A DNA stretch of 64,000 nt from contig OY744613.1 of the NCBI GenBank assembly GCA_963556255.1, forward strand, positions 50,217,745 to 50,281,744. Direction: 5' to 3'. The notes below the pieces were generated by a model. The model was not told the DNA's origin. It saw nothing but the letters and a program-made list of their open reading frames with translations, and did not search any database. Below, piece by piece: positions 11,551 through 25,497 of this stretch. Position 1 is the stretch's first letter. Every line of letters begins with the position of its first letter. The translations under genes and the position numbers were made by a program. The DNA is from Allolobophora icterica (Eukaryota; Annelida; Clitellata; Crassiclitellata; Lumbricidae).

Positions 11551-12978
11551 ATGCAATCTGTGTCACAAACCATTTGCACCGTTATGTCATCCAAAATACC
11601 ACACAAGATCCACAGTGGAGAAAAACCATGTGAGCGTGAAATATGTCGCAAAGCATTTGCAACCAGCAGTCTTCAAGAAATCCATAAAACAACCCACACT
11701 GGAGAAACACCATACAACTGCAATTTATGCAATAAATCGTTTTCACGAATTAGCGGTCGTCGTGTCCATTCAAGAACTCACACTGGAGAAAAACCGTACA
11801 TGTGCAGTTTATGTAATGCTACATTTGCATATAAAAATAGTCTGAAATTCCATACAAGAGTCCACACTGGAGAAAAACCATACATTTGTAATATATGTCA
11901 CAGAGCATTTGCACAGCAAGGTCACCTGAAAGTTCACACAAGAACACACACTGGAGAAAAAGGATACAGGTGCAATTTATGTGAGAAATCATTTGCACAC
12001 AGTTCTGTTCTGAAAATGCACACCAGAACCCACACAGGAGAAAAACCATACCTGTGTAGGTCATGTAACAGAACATTTTCACGAAATGATGAACTCAAAG
12101 TTCACATAAGAATGCACACTGGAGAAAAACCATACATTTGTAATATATGTCACAAAGCATTCGTAAACAAGAGTCACCTGATAGCCCACACAAGAACCCA
12201 CACTGGAGAAAAACCATACAAGTGCAGTTTATGTGAGAAACCATTTGCACATCATTCTCTTCTGAAGAGACACAACAGAACCCACACAGGAGAAAAACCA
12301 TACCTGTGCAGATTATGTAACAGAACATTTGCAATTAATAATGATCTCAAACTTCACATAAGGACACACACAGGAGAAAAACCATACAAGTGCCATTTAT
12401 GCAAGAAAACATTTACACAACATTATCATCTGAAAAAGCATACAAGAATCCACACAGGAGAAAAACCATACCAGTGCAGTTTATGTGAGAAAGCATTTGC
12501 AGGGAGCTATACTCTTAAAATCCATACAAGAACCCACACTGGAGAAAAACCATACCTGTGTATTTTATGCGAAAAAGCATTTAGGGATATGCAGAGTCTC
12601 AAAAAGCATGTTAAAATCCACAGTGCTGATAAAGTGTACAAGAATAAATTTCGTCATAGCAGTGTGTCAGGCATGACTGATAGATACCCCAATGAAGATT
12701 CGAAGTTGTCAAGAAGAAAAGAAGCCATGCAAGAAATGTCTCGTAAGAATAAAAAGAAAAGCATTCAATATGAGAAACAACTTTATGCAGGCCAATCAAC
12801 AATTAGCGTTGCAATGAATAATTCGTGTATGAGACCTTATGGTTGTGGATTGTGTGATGACATGTTTGAAATTGGAAAGGAGTTAATAGAACATTGCGAA
12901 TATCACTACTGTGAAAATCCCAAGAAAGACACTTTTCTGGAACTCTTTGAAATGCGTCTCCTAAGCTACTTTCCTTGA
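11551..12978 (+). CDS. C2H2 zinc-finger protein, ZNF A
   Basis: An open frame of 475 codons encodes a probable nuclear DNA-binding protein. Twelve fingers of 28 residues lie at about residues 27-363, joined by TGEKP linkers. The first has lost its first Cys (Arg in its place) and is probably non-functional. A conserved tail follows (DKVYKNKFRHSSVSGM...), containing a separate C2H2 unit at about 430-452 ([24 protein letters not shown]) and ending [16 protein letters not shown]. No KRAB, SCAN, BTB or ZAD domain is visible. I chose the ATG at 11551 because ZNF B, C and D share it; an in-frame ATG at 11485 is unique to this copy. The DNA under residues 1-26 is an old finger read out of frame. Whether it is expressed, or has upstream exons, cannot be seen. 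Confidence 0.8.
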   Translation: MQSVSQTICTVMSSKIPHKIHSGEKPCEREICRKAFATSSLQEIHKTTHTGETPYNCNLCNKSFSRISGRRVHSRTHTGEKPYMCSLCNATFAYKNSLKFHTRVHTGEKPYICNICHRAFAQQGHLKVHTRTHTGEKGYRCNLCEKSFAHSSVLKMHTRTHTGEKPYLCRSCNRTFSRNDELKVHIRMHTGEKPYICNICHKAFVNKSHLIAHTRTHTGEKPYKCSLCEKPFAHHSLLKRHNRTHTGEKPYLCRLCNRTFAINNDLKLHIRTHTGEKPYKCHLCKKTFTQHYHLKKHTRIHTGEKPYQCSLCEKAFAGSYTLKIHTRTHTGEKPYLCILCEKAFRDMQSLKKHVKIHSADKVYKNKFRHSSVSGMTDRYPNEDSKLSRRKEAMQEMSRKNKKKSIQYEKQLYAGQSTISVAMNNSCMRPYGCGLCDDMFEIGKELIEHCEYHYCENPKKDTFLELFEMRLLSYFP

Positions 12979-15813
<2,835 letters not shown>

Positions 15814-16066
15814 CAGTGCTTTTTTTTCTAGAAAAAAAGGTTCCGGAACGGAACAATAGGTTCCGGAACGCAACAATTATGGGCAGGCAAAAATCACCAC
15901 AAAAACGGGATTGGGGTTGGGAGGGGTCTCAATAAACACTGAAAACAGTTTTAAAACACTTAAATTAAATTAAAATAACTAAATTATTGTTTTAATTATT
16001 AAAATAAATAAATTATTTTTAGTAGCTGAAAAAGGTGCCGAAACGCCGTTCCGAAAAAAAGCACTG
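15814..16066. mobile_element. hAT-type MITE, 253 bp
   Basis: The ends CAGTGCTTTTTTTTC and (reverse complement) CAGTGCTTTTTTTCGG flank an AT-rich centre. GTTTTAGC at 15806-15813 and 16067-16074 is a perfect 8-bp target duplication. A related half copy lies at 59043-59165. Confidence 0.9.
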
Positions 16067-16457
16067 GTTTTAGCACATTTTTTGCACTCCATTTTTTAAT
16101 TCGTTCAGCCAGAATTTTCTGACAAAGAAGACCAACCGACAGACATAATCCAATAACTGAAGCCTTGAATGCTTTGCTTTCAACACATCGTACTACTGCG
16201 TAGCGGTCGCATGTCACTCACAATGTACTGAATTTATCAGATCGTCGACTTCATCACATCACGGAATTACTGCGGACAAATGACTTCGCAGCGATCCTAT
16301 CCAGGCGAACATGTACAATCGGGTGCCCACGTACTATGTGGGTGGGTGTCTTTGCATCGTGAGGGTCGGTTAGGGTTAGGACGAGCGTCGTGAGGGTCGG
16401 TTAGGGCTTAGGGATAGGCAGGGCCGGATTAACCCTAATCATACCGGATGGGGTCTT

Positions 16458-16695
16458 GGTAATCCTGGGCTTTAGCGTCCGAAACTATTTACATTGTATG
16501 AGCGATGAAAACATTTGATAGTAAAACTTGAACTAGAAGTTGGAAGATTGATGAAAATATTCAGGAAACTAGAAGCTGGATAATCGATTAAAATATAAAT
16601 GAAACTAGAAGTTGGATGAACGATGATTATATATTGTATATTGTATTAGAACGTTTCAATGAAAATAGTTTCTGACGTTAAAACCCAGGATTACC
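16458..16695. mobile_element. Core-repeat element, end type 2, 238 bp
   Basis: The ends are GGTAATCCTGGGCTTTAGCG and, in reverse complement, GGTAATCCTGGGTTTTAACG. The 8-bp flanks GGGGTCTT (16450-16457 and 16696-16703) are identical. The interior is several copies of the shared core (AACTAGAAGTTGGA and GATGAAAATATT words). No coding capacity. Confidence 0.85.
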
Positions 16696-16712
16696 GGGGT
16701 CTTTTGGCACCA

Positions 16713-16805
16713 TCCTTTTTACGAGCGCTGCGTCAAATCAGAGGAGGTCTTTCAACTTTAGAGCAGTCCAAAGGAGGCCCGAGTCCTGTTACCATGGGTG
16801 CCAGG
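16713..16805 (-). repeat. Inverted fragment of the ZNF duplicon
   Basis: The sequence TTTTTACGAGCGCTGCGTC...CATGGGTGCCAGG is the reverse complement of 11156-11247. It shows that a further, inverted and mostly lost duplicon copy existed here. Confidence 0.8.
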
Positions 16806-16988
16806 TAACTTTGGTCTAAAAGTGGGGTGGGGTACCAATTTCATACACAACTGAGGCAAGGCTGATACTGCGATCTCGGGGAAGGCACAATAAAATATTG
16901 ATTGCATTGTTCATAAAGTGGAGGTACGGTACCCCAATTCAAAAAGTGGGGTTACGAGTACCCTCGCACCCCACAAATTACGCCTATG
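16802..16988 (+). mobile_element. hAT-type MITE, GGCGTAA family, copy 1
   Basis: It resembles 31940-32146 and, inverted, 36153-36346. Landmarks are GGTCTAAAA, GTGGGGT, CACAATAAAATATTGATTG and CCACAAATTACGCC. Its left end has lost a few bases. No target duplication is visible here. Confidence 0.75.
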
Positions 16989-17289
16989 CTATGTCAGCAT
17001 TATCCCATCTATGTTCTGTGGACTAATATAAGGCCTAGGTTAGGCTACCCTGTTGTTTCTGCAGGACTAACTGTGCTATAAGAACATTGATACTGCTCTG
17101 TAACGACGTAGGACGTCATTACTGGTAAAGATAAACATTTAAAAATTACAATTACATTCCACGTCCAACATGACAATGAGCAAATAGATCTCTGCTTAGA
17201 AAACTATGGAGCAGAAGCGTATGTAGGATCTGCTTGAAATCAATATGCGTTTTAGACTTTCTAAGAAAGATTATTTATTTACACCATAA
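16989..17289. other. Non-coding stretch
   Basis: I see no gene or recognisable element here. Confidence 0.5.
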
Positions 17290-17425
17290 AATTATATTAA
17301 CGAAATGACACTCAGTTGGTCATCTTCAAACATCTGAGCAAAGTTATCTTCATCAAGTGAGTAACACACATGGAGATTGTGCTCCACATAGTCCTTTTCT
17401 ATTGAAACATTTCATTGCGTATTAT
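17290..17425 (-). pseudogene. Relic of the ZNF C-terminal domain, copy 1
   Basis: On the minus strand the text reads KDYVEHNLHVCYSLDEDNFAQMFED in one frame. This parallels the tail of ZNF B ([26 protein letters not shown]). Stops and a frameshift are present upstream. It suggests that the minus-strand ZNF gene once ended with the same C-terminal unit as the plus-strand genes. Confidence 0.5.
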
Positions 17426-17929
17426 GTGCTTTTAATTGCTTTATTGTTTTTGTGATAATTGATTACTCTTAGACGTAGTTATTCAGTTAGACATATATAG
17501 TTGATTGCTTACTGAATGTTTTGGTTTTTTTGACACAGCTCCAAAGGGATATGAACTTTCCCATACACAGCAAGTTGCCGAAGGGTTGAACTTCTGAAGG
17601 GATGAATTTTTTCTCACTTTTTATTTTATAATGAATATTTCCAATACACCTTTGGTTACCAGTACAGTACTAACAGCAACATAAGCAAAATGACAGGATT
17701 AAGATAGCAGTAGATAAAAGTCATTACATGTCTAATGTTCACTATACTGTATCAATTGTATTTCCAATCTATTGTATTTCCATTTATGCAAAATCCAGCA
17801 TAGAATCATGCAAACGACTGTAAAGAAAGGGATAGCAGCAGTGGGTGAGAAATCTTCCTAAATATTATAATGGAATTTACTTTATTTACAAGAAACAGTC
17901 TCTTTTCAACTTGAAAGTAGATTTGCAAA
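17426..17929. other. Non-coding stretch between two ZNF tail relics
   Basis: I see no gene here. The AT-rich sequence probably contains decayed 3' untranslated sequence of the minus-strand ZNF gene. Confidence 0.4.
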
Positions 17930-18075
17930 GTGTTGCAATTCAGTTGATAATCTTAAATCACCTCAGCAAAGTCAATTTCGCTTGTAGAATATACAAAATT
18001 GGAAACACTGCTCCATAAACTCCTTTTCTCTTTGTAACATTTCATTGCATAAAACACATCCATATGCCTCCAGTC
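17930..18075 (-). pseudogene. Relic of the ZNF C-terminal domain, copy 2
   Basis: The minus strand reads YGCVLCNEMLQREKEFMEQC, matching [20 protein letters not shown] of ZNF B. After a shift it continues VYSTSEIDFAEVI, parallel to VCYSLDEDNFAQMF in copy 1. Frameshifts and stops show that it is non-coding now. Confidence 0.55.
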
Positions 18076-18189
18076 AGAAAGACTCAACAGCAGCAACAAC
18101 TCATGTCTTATTCCAAAAAACTTACAGATATCCTTTTTCTGTCATATACGTTTTCATTTCATCATTTTAAGTATCAATCTACTTAAAAT

Positions 18190-18598
18190 TGTTGTCACAC
18201 AATTTGCCTACGTGTGGTTTTCCTGTATTTATGGGTTTTTAAATGCTTACATGATCAAGCTTAAGAGGAAACTCCCTGTGACATGATTAACACTTATATG
18301 GCTTGTTTCCAGTGTGGGGTCTGATATGATACCGCAAATACTACTGCATCCAAATGGCTTTTGGACATACTTCACTTTTTTTTCCAGTATGGGTTATGCA
18401 TGGTCATTTAGTTGACTCTTTTTTGTAAATTTGCTTTTCCACATAGTTCACGGTTAAATGGTCTTTCTCCAGGATGGATCCTCTCATGACGACTCAAATT
18501 ACTACCAGACGAAATCGATTTTCGACATATTTGTGTGTTTCTTGTGGTCATTTAAAACACCTCCACAAAGTAAATGCTTTTCTGCATAGTTCGTATTT
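18190..18598 (-). pseudogene. Decayed zinc fingers of the minus-strand ZNF gene
   Basis: Finger words persist in mixed frames on the minus strand, such as GRPFNRELCGKA and finger/linker pieces near 18300-18350 (THTGNKPYKC-like). Several stops occur. This is the continuation of the gene at 18599-20175 after it lost coding function. Confidence 0.6.
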
Positions 18599-20175
18599 CT
18601 AAAGTTGTTTTCCAATGTGGCTTTGTGTGCAGAAGTTTAGTTTCCCATTTGATGCAAACATCTTTCCACATACATCGCATGTGTAATGTTCTTCAAAAAT
18701 ACGATAACTAATGTGCACATTCAATAATCTAATATACCGGGTACTTAAACTTTTGTCACACAAATGGCACTTGTGTTTTTCTTCTTCACCATGGCTTTTT
18801 ATGTGCTCTTTCATATCTCTAGATTGTGCAAATTCTCTCTGACAGAATGGGCATTTGTATGCCTTTCTCCTATATGCCATTGTTTGTGTATCCCTAGTTC
18901 AGAATAATTTTTAAATATTCTGTCACATAACTCGCATTTGTGTGGTTTCTGTCCTGCATGGGTTCTTCTGTGACTTTTTAGTACATCACTTCTTGCAAAT
19001 GCTTTTCCACACAATTCACACTTGTATGGTTTCTCACCAGTGTGTGTTCTTATGTGGTCATTTAGGTGACTCATGCGTAAAAACGCTTTTCCACATAGTT
19101 CACACTTGTATGGTCTTTCTCCAGTGTGGATCCTCTGATGCAAACTCAAATAACTACTACATGAAAACAATCCGTGACACACCTTACACTCGTTTGTCTT
19201 TTCTCCTGTAAGCCTTTCTTTGTGTGTCTGTAGATCATAAGAATTTTTAAGTCCCCTGTCACATAACTTCAATTTGTGTGGTTTCTCTCCAGCATGGGTT
19301 TTTGTGTGATTCTTTAGTACATCATTTCTTGCAAATGCTTTTCTACACAACTTACATTTGTATGGTCTTTCTCCAGTGTGGGTTCTTATGTGGACATTTA
19401 GGTGACTTTTTAGTCTATATGCTTTTCCACATAGTTCACACTTGTATGGTCTTTCTCCAGTGTGGATCCTCTCATGGTTTTTCAGAGTAGTACTATACGA
19501 AAATGATTTCTGACATACTAGGCATTTGTATGGCTTCTCTCCAGTGTGCGTTCTTTGGTGGGTATTTAAAGCACTTAGACATGTAAATGCTTTTTCACAT
19601 AGTTCGCATTTGTAGAGTTTATTATTCTTCTGTGTGTTTTCTCGACTATGGCTGTTTATGTGCTCCTTCAAATCGCCAGGTTGTGCAAATGCTTTTTCAC
19701 AGTACTGGCATACGTACGGCTTTTCTCTTGCATGCCATCGCTTATGTGCCCATAGTTCGGAAGAACTTTTAAATGATCTTTCGCATAACTCGCATTTGTG
19801 TGGTTTCTCTCCAGTATGTATTCTTCTGTGAAGCGTCAGCTGATCACTCCTTGCAAATGCTTTATCACAGAATTCACACTGGTATGGTTTTTCTCCAGTG
19901 TGAATTCTTTTGTGGTCATTTAGATGACGTCTAACTAAATAAGCTTTTCCACATAGTTCACACTGGTATGGTCTTTCTCCAGTGTGAACTCTTATGTGTT
20001 CAGTTAGTGTAATTCTAAGTGAAAATGCTTTTCCACATAGTTCACACTTGTACGGTCTTTCCCCTGTGTGAATCCTCTCGTGACTACTCAAGCTACCACT
20101 GGACGAAAACGATTTGTGACATACTTGACATTTGTATGGCTTTCCTCCGGTGTGTGTTCTTTTGTGGACATTTAA
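18599..20175 (-). pseudogene. C2H2 zinc-finger gene, 3' part (interrupted)
   Basis: From the TTAA at 20172-20175 the minus strand reads [16 protein letters not shown] and continues through about 15 fingers to 18811. After a frameshift near 18880 three more fingers follow to a stop at 18599. Several fingers have lost ligands, for example HKLKLC and LTGEKT. The piece joins exactly to the 5' part at 21201-22689: removing the 1025-bp element and one TTAA gives [10 protein letters not shown] in frame. An internal ATG at 20091 could start a shorter product, but there is no sign of a promoter. The probable former function is sequence-specific DNA binding. Confidence 0.75.
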
Positions 20176-21200
20176 CCCTCAGGCTACCAAGGTTTTTTTG
20201 TGACATCGGCTACCAAGGGGGGGGTGGTTACCACCCCCCCCCCCGGAATTTCGTGTTTGGTTTAAGATATCATATCATGTAATACAGCATTAGATTCAGC
20301 ATTCATTTCTGAAAAGAATGGTATATTTAGTTGTAAAATATATGAATGCATCTCGAAATTATATAGTTTTTAACAAAGGCACCGGTCCATTTAACGATAT
20401 ATGATATTATCCCACACAATTTGTACTATTTGGATAAAAAGATATAAATGATGTGTGTTTTGATTATGAACTATGTATCCAAGAATATTCTAAATATAAT
20501 GAGGCTTAAATTTCAACAATACAAACTATTCCAAAGTCTGTTTTAGTTACAGGCAAAACCTAGGCTAAAGGCATGCAGCTATATCAACATGAAACAAGAA
20601 ATTATGTAATTTTTCCCGGCAGTCAAAAACGTCAGTGGTCCTTGCAGTTATTGCAAGTTACTTTCATTGTTTTGTGCGAATGCTTCCTGCAAACCGGCTT
20701 CTTGAACACTTCACAGCACTGCTTTACTCTGTTAGTATTCTGCTTCAACTGTTTATAGCCCTTCCCCATACCCAACCATATCGGTTTACGTTGTGATGTT
20801 GCAACAGTGATTTTCACACTGAAAAAGAGTATTATTATTCATTATGATCACTTCCGGTTATCAAAAGACAAACAACTAAGAACCAAATATATCCCTACAT
20901 TCCCTCTAAAGAATGGCATAGTTGTTTCTCTTCCAGAAAGAATAATGAATACCTTTATAGTCGACAACAGCTAACAGCTGACAAGAGAAATTCCTGATTT
21001 CATAAGTGGTACCTAGGCTATATCGGGTATAACTTTTTTATGGCGTGGGATATCATCACGACTTTTACCTCAAAATTTGCACAAATGGACCCCCTACAGC
21101 TACCTAAAATGTCAAAATTATATTCCATGTGCTAAAAAAAAATTTTCCAGAAAAACGTAGGGGGGGGGTGGTAACCACCCCCCCCTTGGTAGCCCGAGGG
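20176..21200 (-). mobile_element. piggyBac-type element in the ZNF gene, 1025 bp
   Basis: It is flanked by TTAA at 20172-20175 and 21201-21204. The ends are CCCTCAGGCTACCAAGG and (reverse complement) CCCTCGGGCTACCAAGG, each followed by a subterminal TGGT.ACCACCCCCC palindrome. TTAA targets with CCC ends are the piggyBac signature. Internally it keeps the C-terminal part of a transposase (20632-20817). It interrupts a zinc finger between Leu and Asn. A partial relative lies at 24674-25223. Confidence 0.9.
20632..20817 (-). pseudogene. piggyBac transposase C-terminal Cys-rich domain
   Basis: A 61-codon frame reads KPIWLGMGKGYKQLKQ and ends with a cysteine/histidine cluster, CCEVFKKPVCRKHSHKT..VTCNNC. 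The spacing resembles the C-terminal cysteine-rich (RING-like) domain of piggyBac transposases, which binds the element ends. The catalytic DDD domain is absent, so the copy is non-autonomous. A sister frame with a few changes is at 25008-25202 (plus strand). Confidence 0.6.
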
Positions 21201-22689
21201 TTAAAATACTTCTACGTGTAAATGCTTTTTCGCATAGTTCGCATTTGTAAGCTTTTTCTGCAGTGTGGATTCGTGTGTGGAAGTTTAGTTTGTCAGTTGT
21301 TGCAAACATCTTTCCACATTCTTCGCATTCGTAAGGTTTTTCACCACAGTGATCACTAGCGTGAAGATTCAATGATCTAATATCTTTAAAGGCTTTGTCA
21401 CAAACTTTACACTTGTGTCGTTTTTCTCCACTGTGCCTTCTAATGTGATGCTTCAAATATCCAGAGTGTGCAAATACCTTTTCACAGAATTGGCATTTGT
21501 ATGGCTTTTCTCCTGTATGCCTTTGTTTATGTATACATAGTTCAGAAGGAGTTCTAAATGTTTTGTCACATAACTCGCATTTGTGTGGTTTCTCTCCAGT
21601 GTGGGTTCTCGTGTGATATGTTAGTAGATAACTTTTAGGAAATGCTTTATCGCAGAATTCACACTGGTATGGTCTTTCTCCAGTGTGGGTTCTTATGTGG
21701 TCTTTTAATTGACTTCTTTGTGAATATGCTTTTCCACACAATTCACATTGGTATGGTCTTTTACCAGTGTGGATCTTCTCATGACGACTCAAGTTACTAC
21801 TACATGAAAACGATTTGTGACATACTTGACATTTGTGTAGCTCCTCTCCAGTGTGTTTTCTTTTGTGGTGATTCAAAGAACTTCCACATGTAAATGCTTT
21901 TCCACATAGTTCGCATTTGTGAAGTTTTTCTGCAGTGTGGATTCGTGAGTGGACGTTTAGTTTGATAGTTGTTGCAAACATCTTTCCACATACCTTGCAT
22001 TTGTAAGGTTTTTCACCACTGTGATCACCAACATGAAGATTCAATGATCTAATAAACTTAAAGCTTTTGTCACACAATTTACACTTGTAAGGTTTTTCAC
22101 CACTGTGATCACCAACATGACTATATAATGATCTAATATCTTTAAAGGCTTTGTCACAAACTTTACACTTGTGTCGTTTTTCTCCACTGTGCCTTCTAAT
22201 GTGATGCTTCAAATATCCAGAGTGTGCAAATACCTTTTCACAGAATTGGCATTTGTATGGCTTTTCCCCTGTATGGCTTTGTTTATGTATACATAGTTGA
22301 GAAGGAGTTCTAAATGTTTTGTCACATAACTTGCATTTGTGTGGTTTCTCTCCAGTGTGGGTTCTTGTGTGATATGTTAGTTCATTACTTCTTGCAAATG
22401 CTTTATCACAGAACAGACACTGGTTTGGTCTTTCTCCAGTGTGGGTTCTTATGTGGTCTTTTAATTGACTTCTTTGTGAGTATGCTTTTCCACACAATTC
22501 AAACTGGTACGGTTTTTCTCCAGTGTGGGTTCTCATGTGGCAGCTTAGTTTAGAACGTACTGCAAATGTCTTTCCACATAAATCACAACTGAATAGTTTT
22601 TCAATATGGTGTTTCCTCTTGTTTCTTTCAGAATCCTCTGTTGGTCCTGACTCACACAATCCTTGGTCTTCATTCACGATGGGCAGCAT
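21201..22689 (-). CDS. C2H2 zinc-finger gene, 5' part
   Basis: The ATG at 22689 opens a frame (MLPIVNEDQGLCESGPTEDSE...) with a short acidic N-terminus, then sixteen fingers of 28 residues and the first half of a seventeenth, which ends at the TTAA of the inserted element. Finger 2 lacks its first Cys (YQFELC). The fingers form a higher-order repeat: the DNA at 21461 and 22217 is the same at a distance of 756 bp, exactly nine fingers. As it stands the frame reads 27 codons into the element (TLGLPRGGWLPPPPYVF...) and stops at 21118, so a truncated 523-residue chimeric protein is possible. No KRAB, SCAN or BTB domain is visible. Confidence 0.7.
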
Positions 22690-23123
22690 TGTCTTTGTAG
22701 TGAATTAACGAGCTAACTTTTTGTTGTACTGATGTCATTTGTTAATCGTCTTACACGTTGTAATGAACAACTTTCTTTCTTGCCTTTAAATTCTCCAATG
22801 CTGATTCTTCACATCACTTTGAGAAATTAATTATAAATTCCATTTCTTCCGACGAAAGCTATTGCTGTTAAAGTAAACATCTCAAAATCATTTTAATACC
22901 TCAAACGGGGATAAAGCATTATTTTTGCAGTATCTATTAACTGTACAGAGATCCGATCTCAAAGTCGAACGACCAATTGACTGAGGCAGAGTAATCACAT
23001 GACTCTTGAGCAAGTCTTCCACATGTAAAGGAAGTCAATTTATCATTGTTTCAATTCACAAAATTTACTAAATGCAACATGATTACAAATCAAATCATAT
23101 AATTATTGGCAAACATGTACTAT
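22690..23123. other. Upstream region of the minus-strand ZNF gene
   Basis: No gene is seen. This would hold the promoter or an upstream intron. No clear TATA box is recognisable. Confidence 0.4.
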
Positions 23124-23127
23124 AGGG

Positions 23128-23672
23128 GTGCCTATCTACTATAGATCTGGGTGGGTGTCTTAGCATCGTGAGGCTCGGTTAGGGTCAGGGTAGGTGTCAT
23201 GAGGGTCGTTTAGAGCAAATGCCGGACAGTTTTGCCCCCTGGACATATTCCCTTGGGACAGTTACCCCCGGACAATTCCCCCCCCCCAAATCTCAGTAGG
23301 TCATTCCGCCCTGGACAAATTCCCACTCTGTGGATTTATGTATGTGTGTATGTATGTATATATGTATGTATGTAAGTATGCATGCATGTATACATGCATG
23401 TATACATGTATGTATACATGTATGTATACATGTATGTATGCATGCATGTATGTATGTTATATTGAGGGTGAAATGTTCTAGTATGGGGGAAAGTGTCCAG
23501 AGGGTAACTGTCCGGGGGGAATATGTCCAGGGGGTAAATGTCCGTTCACCGGTTAGAGCTTATGGTTAGTGTTAGTGTAGCATAGATGCATTTGTGCGAC
23601 TAAAAAGCTATACCTTGACTGGAAGGTGGATTTTAAAATTCATGGCTCTGGTTAGGCACCCCGATAGTATAC
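23128..23672. mobile_element. Inverted-repeat element with a nested foldback element
   Basis: The left end GTACTATAGGGGTGCCTA and the right end, in reverse complement GTATACTATCGGGGTGCCTA, form imperfect inverted repeats. The interior holds GTGCGACTAAAAAGCTATACC and a GGAAGGTGGAT word shared with the element at 55813-56172. A second element (23217-23552) is inserted in it. Confidence 0.55.
23217..23552. mobile_element. Foldback element with long G/C-rich arms
   Basis: The two arms, each about 60 bp and built from repeats of GGACA.TT.CCCCC type, are inverted. Between them is an ATGT/CATGTATA-rich microsatellite (about 23336-23458). TTAGAGC at 23210-23216 and 23553-23559 is a 7-bp direct repeat flanking it. 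The architecture resembles the element at 34511-34757. Confidence 0.65.
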
Positions 23673-24670
23673 GTTCGCCTGTTTTTTGCATACAGTATAG
23701 ATTGTATAGATCGCTAATCCTGCTACACTCCATTATTTATATAAATCCACTCCTACAATTTGTTCTGATAACGCTTTTAAAACTGTTTGTTCAATAAATT
23801 AAGCAAAATGAAGCAGTAATTTTTTTTTATCTAAAGTCTAGTATCAAAGTCACATTGATCTAATAGTATGCTATAAACTTAGAATATAAATAATCACAAT
23901 CTTCTACCAGTGAGATTTCAAGTGAGCAAGCACATGGTTAGGATTCGTTGCGCTTTGCGGGAGGTATGAGGCAGATGAAGAGAATTTGCACACGATTTAG
24001 AAATAATATGAAACAGTTAATTTACAATCACTTTAGAAATATATGAGAAATTAATGCAACGCTAAGGCATACCATTATTAGAAGAAAACTTCATTATCTC
24101 TTTTTTCCTTTGTTAAATTCTTTAACATGGCGTAAATTTAGAAGAAAATATGTGAAGTAAAAGTTGGATAAGAATTATGAAATGATTGCCCCTCTAGCGA
24201 TCAATTTATCTGCACCATTATTTCATTGGGCCACCGAAAACGTCTTCTATGGGTCTTTAATCGACAAAGATGGTCATCAATTAGTACACAATAATGTCAT
24301 TTAAGACTTGCCGGAGAGTTGCCGCTTCAAGTAAAGCCCTAACAAAAGGTAATGAACGGTGAACCGAAGGTTAACCATCATCCGAACAAGGGGGTCTGGC
24401 CAGACCTCCCTGCATATATTTGTTGCATAAGTTTTGTAAATATAATATTTTCTCAAAACGCTTTTATGACTTTGTTGCTATGTTATTGTTCAGCAACGAT
24501 GAGTGCATCTAAATGACCAAAAAGACTGAGTGCTCAGGAGACACTGAGTTAATACCGGCTGAAGTCATTTACATGGAATAGCACTCTAATTTTATGAAAA
24601 CGCAAAGAGGAGATAAACCATGCATAAAATTATGTCATTTCCCTCAATTCAAAGTGCTAATTCTTGTGCT
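23673..24670. other. Non-coding stretch
   Basis: I see no gene or clear repeat in this AT-rich stretch. Confidence 0.5.
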
Positions 24671-24673
24671 TAG

Positions 24674-25223
24674 CCCTCGGGCTGTAACCACCCCCCTAGG
24701 TTTTTCTGCCAAAAACTTTTAGCACATGGAATATAATTTTGACATTTTGAGGTAAAAGTCGTGATGATATCCCACGCCATAAAAAAGTTATACCCGATAT
24801 AGCCTAGGTACCACGTTTTGGAATCAGGAATTTCTCTCGTCAGCTGTTAGCTGTTGTCGACTATAAAGGTATTCATTATTCTTTCTAGAAGAGAAACAAC
24901 TATGCCATTCTTTAGAGGAATGTAGGGCTATATTTGCTTACTTAGTTATTTATTTGTCTTTTGAAAACCGGAAGTGATCATAATAAATAATAATACGCTT
25001 TTTCAGTGTGAAAATCACTGATGAAACGTCACAACGTAAACCGATATGGTTGGGTATGGGGAAGGGCTATAAACAGTCGAAACAGAATGCTAACAAAGTA
25101 AAGCAGTGCTGTGAAGTGTTCAAGAAGCCGGTTTGGAGGAAGCATTCGCACAAAACAATGGAAGTAACTTGCAATAACTACAAGGACCACAGATGTATTT
25201 GACTGCCGGGAAAAATAACATAA
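24674..25223 (+). mobile_element. piggyBac-type element, truncated copy
   Basis: It starts with CCCTCGGGCTGTAACCACCCCCC and is collinear with the reverse complement of 20630-21190. It contains the Cys-rich transposase end at 25008-25202. The TTAA expected at the left is now TTAG, and the other end is cut off at the ATCT microsatellite. It serves as an outgroup for the copy inside the ZNF gene. Confidence 0.75.
25008..25202 (+). pseudogene. piggyBac transposase C-terminal fragment
   Basis: A 64-codon frame (KPIWLGMGKGYKQSKQNANK...CCEVFKKPVWRKHSHKT) is nearly identical to the minus-strand frame at 20632-20817. One ligand Cys is Trp (KPVW) and another is Tyr (CNNY). This indicates decay without selection on metal binding. 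No catalytic domain is present. Confidence 0.6.

Positions 25224-25497
<274 letters not shown>

Noticed and set aside
11819..12334. Minus-strand frames rich in Cys, Phe and Leu opposite ZNF A (similar ones opposite B, C, D and the minus-strand gene)
   Set aside because: They are regular antisense shadows of the repeated finger and linker DNA and show the same 28-codon period.
16310..16430. Telomere-like GGTTAGGG words
   Set aside because: Only a few imperfect units embedded in an element also found at 23150; there is no tandem telomeric array.
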